From Lolium rigidum (taxonomy: Eukaryota > Streptophyta > Magnoliopsida > Poales > Poaceae), in NCBI RefSeq assembly GCF_022539505.1, contig NC_061510.1, positions 274,928,330-274,992,329 of the forward strand: a stretch of DNA of 64,000 nucleotides, in the 5' to 3' direction. The translations under genes and the position numbers were made by a program. The notes beneath the pieces were generated by a model, which searched no databases, was not told the DNA's origin, and worked only from the letters and a program-made list of their open reading frames with translations. This document shows, in pieces, positions 47,900 to 60,700 of this stretch (positions within the stretch are counted from its first letter, which is position 1; each line of letters opens with the position of its first letter).

Positions 47900-49496
47900 T
47901 GATACGTCTCCAACGTATCGATAATTTCTTATGTTCCATGCTACTTTATTGATGATATCTACATGTTTTATGCACATTATATGTCGTATTTACGCATTTT
48001 CTGGAACTAACCTATTAACAAGATGCCGAAGAGCCGTTCTGTCGTTTCTCGCTGTTTTTGGTTTCAGAGATCCTAGTAACGAAATATTCTCGGAATTGGA
48101 CGAAATCAACGCCCAGGGTCCTATTTTTGCACGAAGCTTCCAGAAGACCGAAGAGGAGTCGAAGTGGGGCCACGAGGCGCCGCCACCATAGGGCGGCGCG
48201 GCCCAGGCCCTGGCCGTGCCGACCTATGGTGTGGGGCCCTCGTGTGGCCCCCCACGTTGCCCTTCCGCCTACTTAAAGCCTCCGTCGCGAAACCCCCGCA
48301 TCGAGAGCCACGATACGGAAAACCTTCCGGAGACGCCGCCGCCGCGAATCCCATCTCGGGGATTCGGGAGATCGCCTCCCGCACCTCGCCGGAGAGGGGA
48401 TTCATCTCCCGGAGGACTCTACACCGCCATGGTCGCCTCCGGAGTGATGAGTGAGTAGTTCACCCCCGGACTATGGGTCCATAGCAGTAGCTAGATGGTC
48501 GTCTTCTCCTAATTGTGCTTCATTGTTGGATCTTGTGAGCTGCCTAACATGATCAAGATCATCTATCTCGTAATTCTATATGTTGTGTTTGTCGAGATCC
48601 GATGGATAGAGAATACTATGTTATGGTGATTATCAATCTATTGTTTATGTGTTGTTTATGATCTTGCATGCTCTCCGTTATTAGTAGAGGCTCGGCCAAG
48701 TTTTTGCTCTTAACTCCAAGAGGGAGTATTTATGCTCGATAGTGGGTTCATGCCTTCATTGACACCTGGGACAGTGGACGGAAAGTTCTAAGATTGTGAT
48801 GTGTTGTTGCCACTAGGGATAAAACATTGATTCTATGTCTAAGGATGTAGTTGTCGATTACATTACGCACCATACTTAATGCAATTGTCTCGTTGCTTTG
48901 CAACTTAATACCGAATGGGGTTCGGATGATAACCTCGAAGGTGGACTTTTTAGGCATAGATGCGGTTGGATGGCGGTCTATGTACTTTGTCGTAATGCCC
49001 AATTAAATCTCACTATATTTATCATATCATGTATATGCATTGTTATGCCTTTCTCTATTTGTCAATTGCCCGACTGTAATTTGTTCACCCAACATGCTTT
49101 TATCTTATGGGAGAGACACCTCTAGTGAACTGTGGACCCCGGTCCTATTCTTTACATCGCATACAATCTACTGCAATACTTGTTTTACTGTTTTCTTTGC
49201 AAATAATCATCTTCCACACAATACGGTTAATCCTTTGTTATAGCAAGCCGGTGAGATTGACAACCTCACTGTTTCGTTGGGGCAAAGTACTTTGGTTGTG
49301 TTGTGCAGGTTCCACGTTGGCGCCGGAATCCCTGGTGTTGCGCCGCACTACATTTCGCCACCATCAACCTTCAACGTGCTTCTTGGCTCCTCCCGATTCG
49401 ATAAACCTTGGTTTCTTTACGAGGGAAAACTTGCTGCTGTGCGCATCATACCTTCCTCTTGGGGTTCCCAACGAACGTGTGAGTTACACGCCATCA
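47900..49496 (+). repeat. Element D 5' LTR
   Basis: TGATACGTCTCCAACG...ACACGCCATCA, 1597 bp. Confidence 0.95.
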
Positions 49497-49507
49497 AGCT
49501 CTTTTTC

Positions 49508-49525
49508 TGGCGCCGTTGCCGGGGA
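49508..49525 (+). other. Element D primer binding site, tRNA-Asp
   Basis: TGGCGCCGTTGCCGGGGA, 11 nt after the LTR end. Confidence 0.92.
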
Positions 49526-49752
49526 GATCAAGACACGCTGCAAGGGGACTCTCCACTTCTCAATATCTTTACTTTGTTTTTGTCTTGCTTTATTTTATTT
49601 ACTACTTTGTTTGCTGCACCTAAACAAAACACAAAAAAATTAGTTGCTAGTTTTACTTTATTTACTGTCTTGCTCTCTATATCAAAAACAAAAAAAAAAT
49701 TAGTTACTTGTTTTTACTTTGTTTGCCTAGTTTACTTTTTGCTTATTGCATC

Positions 49753-50408
49753 ATGTTTCCTTTTAATTTTACCACAAAAGACATACCGGTAGGACGTGGG
49801 TCTATAGTTGGGAGAAATAATATAGAAGAATTTTTCAATCATGTTAGTATTACTCGAAGATTTTGAAGATAGACACTTGGTAGAACTTGCACCTACCTAT
49901 GAAATTGCTGCTCGCTGCTTTAGTTCGCATGTTGGAAACTAAATTTGTTAATCTCAATCCTATAATCCAACACATGTTTCTTACACTCGGTGATATGGAA
50001 GAAGGGGAAAAGAAAGATTTTGTTTTAGAAACTCTTCTTAGAGAATTTGGTGGTCTAGCAAGAGAGGCTAGAAAGGTCTTTGCTAAATTTAATATGCTAG
50101 GTTCTCATACTAATTTTGTTGGTCTCCTTGAAAAAATGGACATGGGTAGAATAAGGTACACTAATAATATTAATGATGGTGGGGAGATCAAAGCACCAAT
50201 ACCATGTAAACTCCTAGCTATGAATGATGCACTAGAAAATAACTATGCTTGGCTTGTTCCTGAAAATTTGTTTGATGAGAATAGCAAGCCTAAGAGTAAT
50301 GAAAAGGGAGCCTCTGAAACTTACATAGATAAGATAACATGCATAGTAGAGGAAACTCCCAACTCCCAAGGTAATGATGTTGATGCTTCATTTCTTGATA
50401 ATACTTGA
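49753..50408 (+). pseudogene. Element D only ORF, gag-position protein of unknown family
   Basis: Likely start ATG 49753 (MFPFNFTTKDIPVGRG). The frame shifts near 49864 (T run) and near 49905-49920 at GCTGCTCGCTGCT, then stays open to TGA at 50408. The open part from 49887 has 173 codons with KKDFVLETLLREFGGLAREARKVFAKF and a Glu/Asn-rich C-terminal third. No CCHC, protease or RT. Its position after the primer site suggests a packaging or Gag-like role, which is inference only. Confidence 0.55.
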
Positions 50409-52985
50409 TTTGCACTTTCTGCGCCTAGCTGAAAGGCGTTAAAGAAAAGCGCTTATGGGAGACAACCCATGTTTTTACTACAGTACTTTGTTTTATATTT
50501 GAGTCTTGGAAGTTGTTTACTACTGTAGCAACCTCTCCTTATCATGTTTTTGTGCCAAGTAAAGTTTCTATGTCAAAGTTGATGTTATATTTGGGATCGC
50601 TGCGCAGAAACAGCATTGCTGTTTGTCACGAATCTGGGCACAAGTCTCTGTAGAAAATTCGAAAAAATCTGCCAATTTACGAGCGTGATCCTCAGATATG
50701 TACGCAACTTTCATTAGTTTTGAGTTTTTCCATTTGAGCAAGTCTGGTGCCATTTTAAAATTCGTCTTTACGAACTGTTCGTTTTTGACAGATTCTGCCT
50801 TTTATTTCGCATTGCCATATTTGCTATATTGAATGAATTTCTTTGATCCACTAATGTCCAGTAGCTTTGTGCAATGTCCAGAAGTGAAAAGAATGTTTGT
50901 GTCACCTCTGAATATGTGAATTATTAAATGTGCACTAACCCTCTAATGAGTTTGCTTGAAGTTTGGTGTGAAGGAAGTTTTCAAGGATCAAGAGAGGAGT
51001 ATGATATACTATGATCAAGAGGAGTGAAAGCTCTAAGCTTGGGGATGCCCCCGTGGTTCACCCCTGCATACTCTAAGAAGACTCAAGCGTCTAAGCTTGG
51101 GGATGCCCAAGGCATCCCCTTCTTCATCGACAACATCATCGGGTTCCTCCCCGAAACTATATTTTTATTCAGTCACATCTTGTGTTCTTTACTTGGAGCG
51201 TCGGTTTGTTTTTGTTTTTGTTTTTGTTTGAATAAAATGGATCCTAGCATTCACTTTGTGGGAAAGAGACACGCTCCGCTGTTGCATATGGACAAATATG
51301 TCCTTAGGCTTTACTCATAATGTTCAAGGCGAAGTTTCTTCTTCGTTAAATTGTTATATAGTTGGAATTGGAAAATGCTACATGTAGTAATTCTAAAATT
51401 TCTTGGATAATGTGATACTTGGCAATTGTTGTGCTCATGTTTAAGCTCTTGCATCATATACTTTGCACCTATTAATGAAGAAATACATAGAGCTTGCTAA
51501 AATTTGGTTTGCATATTTGGTCTCTCTAAGGTCTAGATAATATCTGGTATTGAGTTTTGAACAACAAGGAAGACGGTGTAGAGTCTTATAATGTTTACAA
51601 TATGTCTTTTATGTGAGTTTTGCTGCACCGGTTCATCCTTGAGTTTGCTTCAAATAACCTTGCTAGCCTAAACCTTGTATCGAGAGGGAATACTTCTCAT
51701 GCATCCAAAATCCTTGAGCCAACTACTATGCCATTTGTGTCCACCATACCTACCTACTACATGGTATTTCTCCGCCATTCCAAAGTAAATTGCTTGAGTT
51801 CTACCTTTAAAATTCCATCATTTACCTTTGCAATATATAGCTCATGGGACAAAATAGCCTTAAAAACTATCGTAGTATTGAATATGTACTTATGCACTTT
51901 ACCTCTTATTAAGTTGCTTGTTGTGCGATAACCATGCTTCTAGGGACGCCAACTTTATCTTTGTTGAATATCATGTGAGATGCTATGCATGTTCGTCTTG
52001 TCTGAAGTAGTGGATTTCATGATCAAATGGTTTGAGTATGCATATGTTAGAGAAGAACATTGGGCCGCTAACTAAAGCCATGAATCATGGTGGAAGTTTC
52101 AGTTTGGACATATATCCTCAATCTCATATGAGAATAATAATTGTTGTTACATGCTTATGCATAAAAGAGGAGTCCATTATCTGTTGTCCATGTTGTCCCG
52201 GTATGGATGTCTAAGTTGAGAATAATCAAAAGCGAGAAATCCAAAATGCGAGCTTTCTCCTTAGACCTTTGTACCAGCGGCATGGAGGTACCCCTTTGTG
52301 ACACTTGGTTGAAACATATGTTATGCGATGAGAATCCGTGTTTTCCGAGATAGTAGGACAAGGTGCGAGCACTATTGGTATTCTATGCATGAGACATGCA
52401 ACTTGTAAGATATAATTTACATAACTCATATGCTTTATTACTACCGTTGACAAAATTGTTTCATGTTTTCAAAATAAAAGCTCTAGCACAAATACAGCAA
52501 TCGATGCTTCCCTCTGCGAAGGGCCATTCTTTTACTTTTATGTTGAGTCAGTTCACCTATCTCCCTCCACCTTAAGAAGCAAACACTTGTGTGAACTGTG
52601 CATTGATTCCTACATACTTGCATATTGCACTTGTTATATTACTTTATGTTGACAATATCCATGAGATATACATGTTATAAGTTGAAAGCAACTGCTGAAA
52701 CTTAATCTTCCTTTGTGTTGCTTCAACACCTTTACTTTGATTTATTGCTTTATGAGTTAACTCTTATCCAAGACTTATTGATGCTTGTCTTGAAGTACTA
52801 TTCATGAAAAGTCTTTGTTTTATGATTCACTTGTTTACTCATGTCATTACCATTGTTTTGATCGCTGCATTCATTACATATGTTTACAAATAGTATGATC
52901 AAGATTATGATGGCATGTCACTTCAAAAATTATCTTTGTTATCGTTTTACCTGCTCGGGACGAGCAGAACTAAGCTTGGGGATGC
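50409..52985 (+). other. Element D non-coding tail
   Basis: Starts with two potential hairpins (50421-50472). AAGCTTGGGGATGCCC is present twice at about 51034 and 51094, and the terminal polypurine tract AAGCTTGGGGATGC lies at 52972-52985. The conserved stem-loop module is at 52505-52545. No credible ORF. Confidence 0.75.
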
Positions 52986-54583
52986 TGATACGTCTCCAAC
53001 GTATCGATAATTTCTTATGTTCCATGCTACTTTATTGATGATATCTACATGTTTTATGCACATTATATGTCGTATTTACGCAATTTCTGGAACTAACCTA
53101 TTAACAAGATGCCGAAGAGCCAGTTGCTATTTTCTGTTGTTTTTGGTTTCAGAAATCCTAGTAACGAAATATTCTCGGAATTGGACGAAATCAACGCCCA
53201 GGGTCCTATTTTTGCACGAAGCTTCCAGAAGACCAAAGAGGAGTCGAAGTGGGGCCACGAGGCGCCGCCACCATAGGGCGGTGCGGCCCAGGCCCTGGCC
53301 GCGCCAACCTATGGTGTGGGGCCCTCGTGTGGCCCCCCACGTTGCCCTTCCGCCTACTTAAAGCCTCCGTCGCGAAACCCCCGATGCCGAGAGCCACGAT
53401 ACGGAAAACCTTCCGGAGACGCCGCCGCCGCGAATCCCATCTCGGGGGATTCGGGAGATCGCCTCCGGCACCCTGCCGGAGAGGGGATTCATCTCCCGGA
53501 GGACTCTACACCGCCATGGTCGCCTCCGGAGTGATGAGTGAGTAGTTCACCCCTGGACTATGGGTCCATAGCGGTAGCTAGATGGTCGTCTTCTCCTAAT
53601 TGTGCTTCATTGTTGGATCTTGTGAGCTGCCTAACATGATCAAGATCATCTATCCGTAATTCTATATGTTGTGTTTGTCGGGATCCGATGGATAGAGAAT
53701 ACTATGTTATGGTGATTATCAATCTATTGTTTATGTGTTGTTTATGATCTTGCATGCTCTCCGTTATTAGTAGAGGCTGCGGCCAAGTTTTTGCTCTTAA
53801 CTCCAAGAGGGAGTATTTATGCTCGATAGTGGGTTCATGCCTTCATTGACACACGGGACGGTGACGAGAAAGTTCTAAGGTTGTGATGTGCTTGTTGCCA
53901 CTAGGGATAAAACATTGATTCTATGTCTAAGGATGTAGTTGTCGATTACATTACGCACCATACTTAATGCAATTTTCTGTTGCTTTGCAACTTAATACCG
54001 AATGGGGTTCGGATGATAACCTCGAAGGTGGACTTTTTAGGCATAGATGCGGTTGGATGGCGGTCTATGTACTTTGTCGTAATGCCCAATTAAATCTCAC
54101 TATATTTATCATATCATGTATATGCATTGTTATGCCTTTCTCTATTTGTCAATTGCCCGACTGTAATTTGTTCACCCAACATGCTTTTATCTTATGGGAG
54201 AGACACCTCTAGTGAACTGTGGACACCGGTCCTATTCTTTACATCGCATACAATCTACTGCAATACTTGTTTTTCTGTTTTCTTTGCAAATAATCATCTT
54301 CCACACAATACGGTTAATCCTTTGTTACAGCAAGCCGGTGAGATTGACAACCTCACTGTTTCGTTGGGGCAAAGTACTTTGGTTGTGTTGTGCAGGTTCC
54401 ACGTTGGCGCCGGAATCCCTGGTGTTGCGCCGCACTACATTTCGCCACCATCAACCTTCTACGTGCTTCTTGGCTCCTCCTGGTTCGATAAACCTTGGTT
54501 TCTTTCTGAGGGAAAACTTGCTGCTGTGCGCATCATACCTTCCTCTTGGGGTTCCCAACGAACGTGTGAGTTACACGCCATCA
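52986..54583 (+). repeat. Element D 3' LTR
   Basis: 1598 bp, nearly the same as 47900-49496. Followed by the TSD ACTAA. Confidence 0.95.
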
Positions 54584-56196
54584 ACTAACTTTGATGATAT
54601 TGTTCTATTCTAGACCAAGTGAATCATGAATCAAAAAGTACCTTGAAAGAATAAAGTAATAAAACTTGAAAGCAAAACTTGTAATAAAAACTGGGATAGG
54701 CTGAGTAAACATAAGGTAAAAGGTGGGGTTCTTTGCTCTTGGAAAGCTTTGCACTTTGCAAGGGTATTAGCTTGCCTTGGGTGGTGTACTGATCAAAATG
54801 GTCTTCCTCTCCTTGGAAGTAGACCTCCTCCTCCTCGGCGTACTCCTCGGTACTAGCGTCTAAATACGAGTATAATACACACAATCACCACACAAAACTC
54901 AAATACTAAACTAAGCACCCACATAAATCACTCCTACTAAGCTATCATAACAACATGCTTATTAGGTGGGTTGACTTAACTTTATTCTTAAGAAAAATAA
55001 TTTCCTCTCATTACAATTATTAACTTGTGTTTCTATTTATTTCTTGAGAGAAAATAATTTCCTCTCACTGAATCTTATTAAGATTTAATTTCCTCAATTA
55101 GTATCATATGACCTAGGTTGACCAAAGTCAACCTCTTCATAAGTATTATTTGGGAAAATGATTTAAATGAGGTACATCCCTCATGCCTTTTAATAACTCA
55201 TGATTAATGATTTAATATCATCAACTAATTTAATATGAGTTTAAAATGACCATGGTGTCTACCTCATATTAACTTAGTTGAGACAAGATTTAAATGAGAG
55301 AGATGCTCTCATACATATTAATAAATGATAAGTGTATTTAAAATGCACTAGAAATAGCCATAGGGCCAATTTTTAAACAAGGCCATGATCATACAAACAA
55401 CTATGCAATATTTTTACATATTCAGGTAGATATATTGAAATATGATTTTTGAGAGTTGGTTTCAACTTAAAAGCATTTTTATTTAATTTTTAATAATTAA
55501 TTGAAGTGGAAAAAGGCTCTGCCTTGTTTATTTTGTCATATTTATTCTACAAATAATCTAGGGTTGGGACCAGTGTAGTTTTGTAGATATTTTCACAAGG
55601 TTTCCAAATATATAAAATTTGTCAAATTTGGTTTGGTAGATTTTATTCTATTTAATTTTGAAAACAGCATCAGAGGGTAATTAACTAAATTCGAAAATTC
55701 AAATTCAAACGGTGGGCTTAGGCGGGAAAGAGGATGGGCTGCACAGGGGAAAAAGAAACGGGCCGGCCCAACTGCACGTCTCGCCTGAGCGGGCCGCCTG
55801 ACAGGTGGAGGGCCACTCGTCAGTGGGTCTTTACGGCGAGAAGCGGTACGCGCAAGCTAGGCCGTTGGATCAGAACAGAGATCAACGGCGTGTGAACATC
55901 GTCGTCTCCGACGGGATTCCGACGAACTCCCGGCGTGAGTAGGGGGTCGGAGGGTGTACCAGGCCGGCGGAGAGGGAGGGCAGGCTGCTCGGTGAAGTGG
56001 AAGTAGATGAGGAAGCCCCTGGTTTAGTTGCGGAGCTCGGCGAGGCTCCAGTCGATGCAGAGCTTCCGCGGGCTCCGGCGGCTTCGAGCTCGCGATTCGA
56101 GCAACTCCGGCGAGGTGGGGTGAAATTGAAAGGGGGAGAAGGATCAGTGAGGAGAGGGGAGCAGTTTGTGTGAAGAGATGGAGGGCTGAGGTCCTC

Positions 56197-56205
56197 TATT
56201 TATAG
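56197..56205 (-). promoter_or_regulatory. TATA box in the element F LTR
   Basis: Minus strand GCTATAAATAGAGG, followed in the minus sense by a pyrimidine-rich leader. A transcript would start about 30 nt further (near 56165) and run toward the primer site in the intact copy at the right. Confidence 0.6.
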
Positions 56206-57662
56206 CGGGCGGAGGTGGCCGTGGTGTGCTGTTGAGAAGCAACCATGGCGACGCGTCTACAGGGAAGCTCGGGGACTGGCGATGACGCGCGCGTGTTGGC
56301 GCTGTCATGGCGGTCACGCCAGGCGTGATTGTGGTGAAAACGAGGCAAGGACGAGAGCAGGAGGGTGACGCGAGCTCACGGGCCGTGGCGGACGTCGTCG
56401 ACGAGGTCGTCGTCTACAGGCTTCCCGCGGGCAGGTGGACGTGTCCTGGCGTCTCCTGGTGGCGTGGTGCAGGTGCTGGCGAGCGGGGAAGGGTCGAGGT
56501 GGCGCAGGTGAGTGGGGCGACGTCGAGCCCGCGCGTGTCTGCGACGCTCGCCGTGCGCGCTCTGGCGTGGCACGGCACGTCTGGGCGTCGCGCGTTCTGG
56601 CGCCTGCGGTGCACCAATGCGTCGACCACCGTGTCTGGCATGCTCAGGAGGTGGAGAGGAGACGTGGTGACAAGGTTGGGCATGCTGGCAAGGTCCAGAG
56701 AGAGAAATGGCAGGATGAGACCATGCCATGCCACGGCATGGTGAGATTGTGTCTAAACCATGATGTTGCAAAGGACTGGGCCTTGTCTTTGGTGCTTGGC
56801 AGGGTTCAGGGAGGTCAATGGAGTACATTTGATGAGCTAGGCATGAGGGTTTAGGCTATGGACTGCTGGTTTTTGATATGTGTTGAGTTGGCAGATTTGT
56901 TGCTCAAAAGGTGTTTGTTGAAATGGCCGCAAGAACAAAATTTGTAAATTTTTGATTGAATTTTGCTGAGTTGAAATCATATAATATTTTAAGTATAATT
57001 GTGGTGGTGGTGGTCAAATTTGAGTTGGTTTGCAAGATTTCAAATTTGGCATCATCTTCATATTGATTCAAAGTCCTCATTTGTCAAACCTCTACTGGTC
57101 AACCTAATCAACTCTAGCCAGGGTGGTCAACATGAAAGTTAATCACCTTGACATGGTCTTAGATGACATAGCTTTGGTTGACCAAGTTTAGATTAAGAAA
57201 TGATTTAACCAAAGGGGTAAAGAGGGGATCATGTTAAAAAGCACCCAATTGACCATCATCACATGTGAGATGGTTTTGAGTTAAATTTTGATTTGATTCT
57301 GGTTTCTTTGATGAATTTGGGTTTCTTTGAGTTATATAAGTATTTTAGAAACCAAAGATCAAGCCTTGGTGGCCTTTGGTGAGGATTTGCATAATTGGCA
57401 TATATGTATGTGAGGGTTTTAGACCCAAATTGGTATTTCTTTTATTCTTCTTCAAAAGAGGTGTTATGATCATGAATTAGGGTTTGATGGCAAGTGATCC
57501 ACATATCAACACTCATCATGGCAATTGCACAAAAGAAAATCACTCATATGCATGAAACTATATGTGACACTATATGCATATAAAAAGTTTTTGTTTGTTG
57601 CAAAGTTTGAGTACTTGAAACTCTCTCTTGATTTCATTATTGTTGAAAGTTGGGATGTTACA

Positions 57663-57676
57663 AACCCTTCCCCCTT
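57663..57676 (-). other. Element F polypurine tract
   Basis: Minus strand AAGGGGGAAGGGTT directly before the 3' LTR. Confidence 0.9.
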
Positions 57677-57709
57677 ACAAAAGATCTCGTCCCGAGATCT
57701 TAAAGAAAA

Positions 57710-60700
57710 CTAGGTACTAAAGAGATCTGGGTATTCCTTCTTCATGTCTTCTTCTCGCTCCCAGGTGGCTTCTTCTTCAGTGTGATTGCTCCACTGAATT
57801 TTCAGGAACTTGATACTCCTGGTGCGGGTGGTCATGTATGCTTCTTCAAGGATGCGAATAGGCACTTCGCGATAGGTCAAATCTGAGTTGAGGTCCACTG
57901 ATCTGTGATCAATATTCTTGAACACTTCAGTCTTCTCCGGTACTTCTAGACATTTCCTGAGCAGTGAGATGTGGAACACATTGTGCACAGCCGCCATTTC
58001 TTCCGGTAGTTCCAGTTGATAAGATACTTCTCCTCGGCGGCTTAGAACTTTGAAGGGTCCGACATATCGGGGCGCGAGCTTTCCTTTCAGCTGGAATCTT
58101 TGCATTCCTTTGAGGGGGGACACCTTGAGATAAACAAAATCTCCAATCTCGAAGGTCATTTCTCGGCGTCTCTTGTCGGCGTAGATTTTCTGTCTTGATT
58201 GCGTAGTGTTGAGGTACTCGCGGATCTTGTGCACCTTCTCTTCGGCTTCTCGAAGAACATCCGGTCCAAAGACTTGGCTTTCTCCGACTTCCGACCAATT
58301 CAGAGGGGTACGGCACTTCCTTCCGTACAGGGCTTCAAAGGGGGGCATCTGTAAGCTAGCTTGGTAACTATTGTTGTACGAGAATTCTGCGTAAGGCAAG
58401 CAGTCTTCCCACTTGGATCCATATTCCAGTACACAGGCTCTGAGCATGTCCTCGAGTATCTGGTTGACTCTTTCAGTCTGTCCGTCAGTCTGGGGGTGAT
58501 AAGCAGTGCTGAAATTGAGTCGGGTTCCAAGTCCTTCATGTACCTTCTGCCAGAATCTTGAGGTGAACTGGGATCCTCTATCTGACACTATTGACTTCGG
58601 GGTTCCGTGCAGGGCGACTATTCTTGAGATGTACAACTCTGCTAACTTCGGGCCTTGATAGGTGGTCTTGACAGGGATAAAATGGGCTACCTTGGTTAAT
58701 CTGTCTACCACTACCCAAATAGAATCATTTCCTTTGCTAGATTTAGGCAATCCGGTGATAAAGTCCATTCCGACTGAGTCCCACTTCCATTCCGGAATCT
58801 GTAAGGGTTGCAACAGTCCGGCGGGGCGTTGATGTTCTGCCTTGACTCTCTGATAGATGTCACACTTGGCTATGTAGCTCCCGATTTCTCGCTTCATTCC
58901 ATGCCACCAAAATTGTTCCTTCAAATCTTGGTACATCTTGGTACCTCCGGGGTGGATAGAGTATAGGGTGTCGTGGGCCTCCTTCAGTATGACTTGCTTC
59001 AATTCTGAGTCTGACGGCACACATAGGCGACCGTGGTACCAAAGTACTCCTTCTTCATCTTCCGCGAATCCCGGTGCCTTTCCTGCTGCAATTTGACTCT
59101 TGATTCCGTCAATGGTGGCATTTCCCTTCTGGGCTTCCTTGATTTGGCTAATCAAAGTAGGTTGCAGCTCTATACTGGCTAGATATCCTTCACTAACTAG
59201 CTCCAACCTAAACTGTTCAAATTCTTCATGCAGGCTAGGCTGTTCTGCCGCTATCATGGAGTTCAGCTGACACGGCTGTCTACTCAAAGCATCTGCGACC
59301 ACGTTGGCCTTGCCGGGGTGATAGTGGATTTCCATATCATAGTCCTTGATTAGCTCTAACCATCTTCTTTGCCTCATATTCAGCTCCTTCTGTGTGAAGA
59401 TATACTTCAGGCTCTTGTGATCCGAATAGATCTCGCATCGATTACCCATGAGGTAATGACGCCAAACTTTCAATGCTAACACTACTGCTGCAAGTTCGAG
59501 GTCATGGGTTGGGTAGTTCTGCTCATGTTGCTTCAACTGCCGGGACAGATAAGATATCACCTTTCCTTCTTGCATCAACACACATCCAAGTCCAATCTTA
59601 GATGCGTCACAATAGATGTCAAAGGGCTTGGTGATGTCCGGCATGATTAGGATGGGGGCTGTGGTTAGTCTGGTCTTAAGCTGCTGGAAGCTTGGTTCAC
59701 ATTTATCAGTCCATTCAAATTTCTTGTCCTTCTTCAACAGTTGTGTCATTGGCCTGGCAATGCTTGAAAATCCTTCAACAAATCTGCGGTAATATCCGGC
59801 TAATCGAAGAAATGCACGGACCTCGGTCTGTGTGGTTGGGGTTTTCCATTCTTCAACGGTTTTGATTTTGGCGGGATCTACAGCAATTCCTCCTGCATAC
59901 AAGATGTGTCCCAGGAATCCAACCTCTTTCAACCAAAACTCGCACTTGCTGAACTTGGCGTACAACTTGTGTTGTCTAAGGGTTTCTAGGATAACCTCCA
60001 AATGTTGTTCATGTTCCTCTTCGGTTTTGGAGTAGATAAGGATGTCATCAATGAAGACAACGACAAACTTATCCAGAAAGTTCATGAAAATCTTATTCAT
60101 GAGGTTCATGAAGTAAGCAGGGGCATTGGTTAATCCAAATGACATGACATTGTACTCATACAACCCATATCTTGTGGTAAAGGCAGTCTTGGGGATATCC
60201 GATGCACGGATTTTCAGCTGATGGTAACCAATCCTAAGATCAATCTTAGAGAACACTGTGGCACCGGTCAACTGGTCGAACAGGTCTTCTATCTTTGGCA
60301 AGGGGTATTTGTTTTTGATGGTGACATCGTTAAGTTTACGATAATCCGTACATAACCGATTGGCACCATCCTTCTTATCCACAAACAACACTGGTGATCT
60401 CCAAGGCGACGCGCTTGGTCGAATCAGACCTTTGAACAACATATCATCCAGTTGCTTTTTCAGCTCCACTAACTCTGCTGGGTTCATGCTATAGGCTCTC
60501 TGGGCTATAGGTCCGGTTCCAGGGATTAACTCGATGATAAACTCGATATCCTGATCTGGGGGCATACCGGGTAGATCATCCGGAAACACATCAGGGTATC
60601 GACAGACGACCCTGATCTGGTCCAGAGTTGGTTTGGCTACACTTTGGTTGCAGGTGAAATTTCTGGGTAGTTTCTCAGACACATGTTCTATTGTTATTCC

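Larger units (their letters stand above)
47900..54583 (+). mobile_element. Element D: non-autonomous Gypsy LTR retrotransposon, 6.7 kb
   Basis: LTRs 47900-49496 and 52986-54583, TSD ACTAA at 47895-47899 and 54584-54588. tRNA-Asp primer site at 49508. One short broken ORF and no pol. Same family as E. Nested in F's LTR, so it must be younger than F. Confidence 0.96.
46697..57662 (-). repeat. Element F 3' LTR, split by nested element D
   Basis: Plus strand begins TGTCAACACCCGG and ends GGGATGTTACA, so minus-sense ends are TGTAACATCCC...GGGTGTTGACA. Pieces are 46697-47899 and 54589-57662. Apart from D it holds no credible gene; short ORFs near 56300-56850 are GC-rich chance frames. Confidence 0.92.

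Noticed and set aside
56307..56854. Overlapping GC-rich ORFs on both strands in the F LTR
   Set aside because: Upstream leader or promoter region of an LTR with high GC. No domain, and all frames are open only because of composition.
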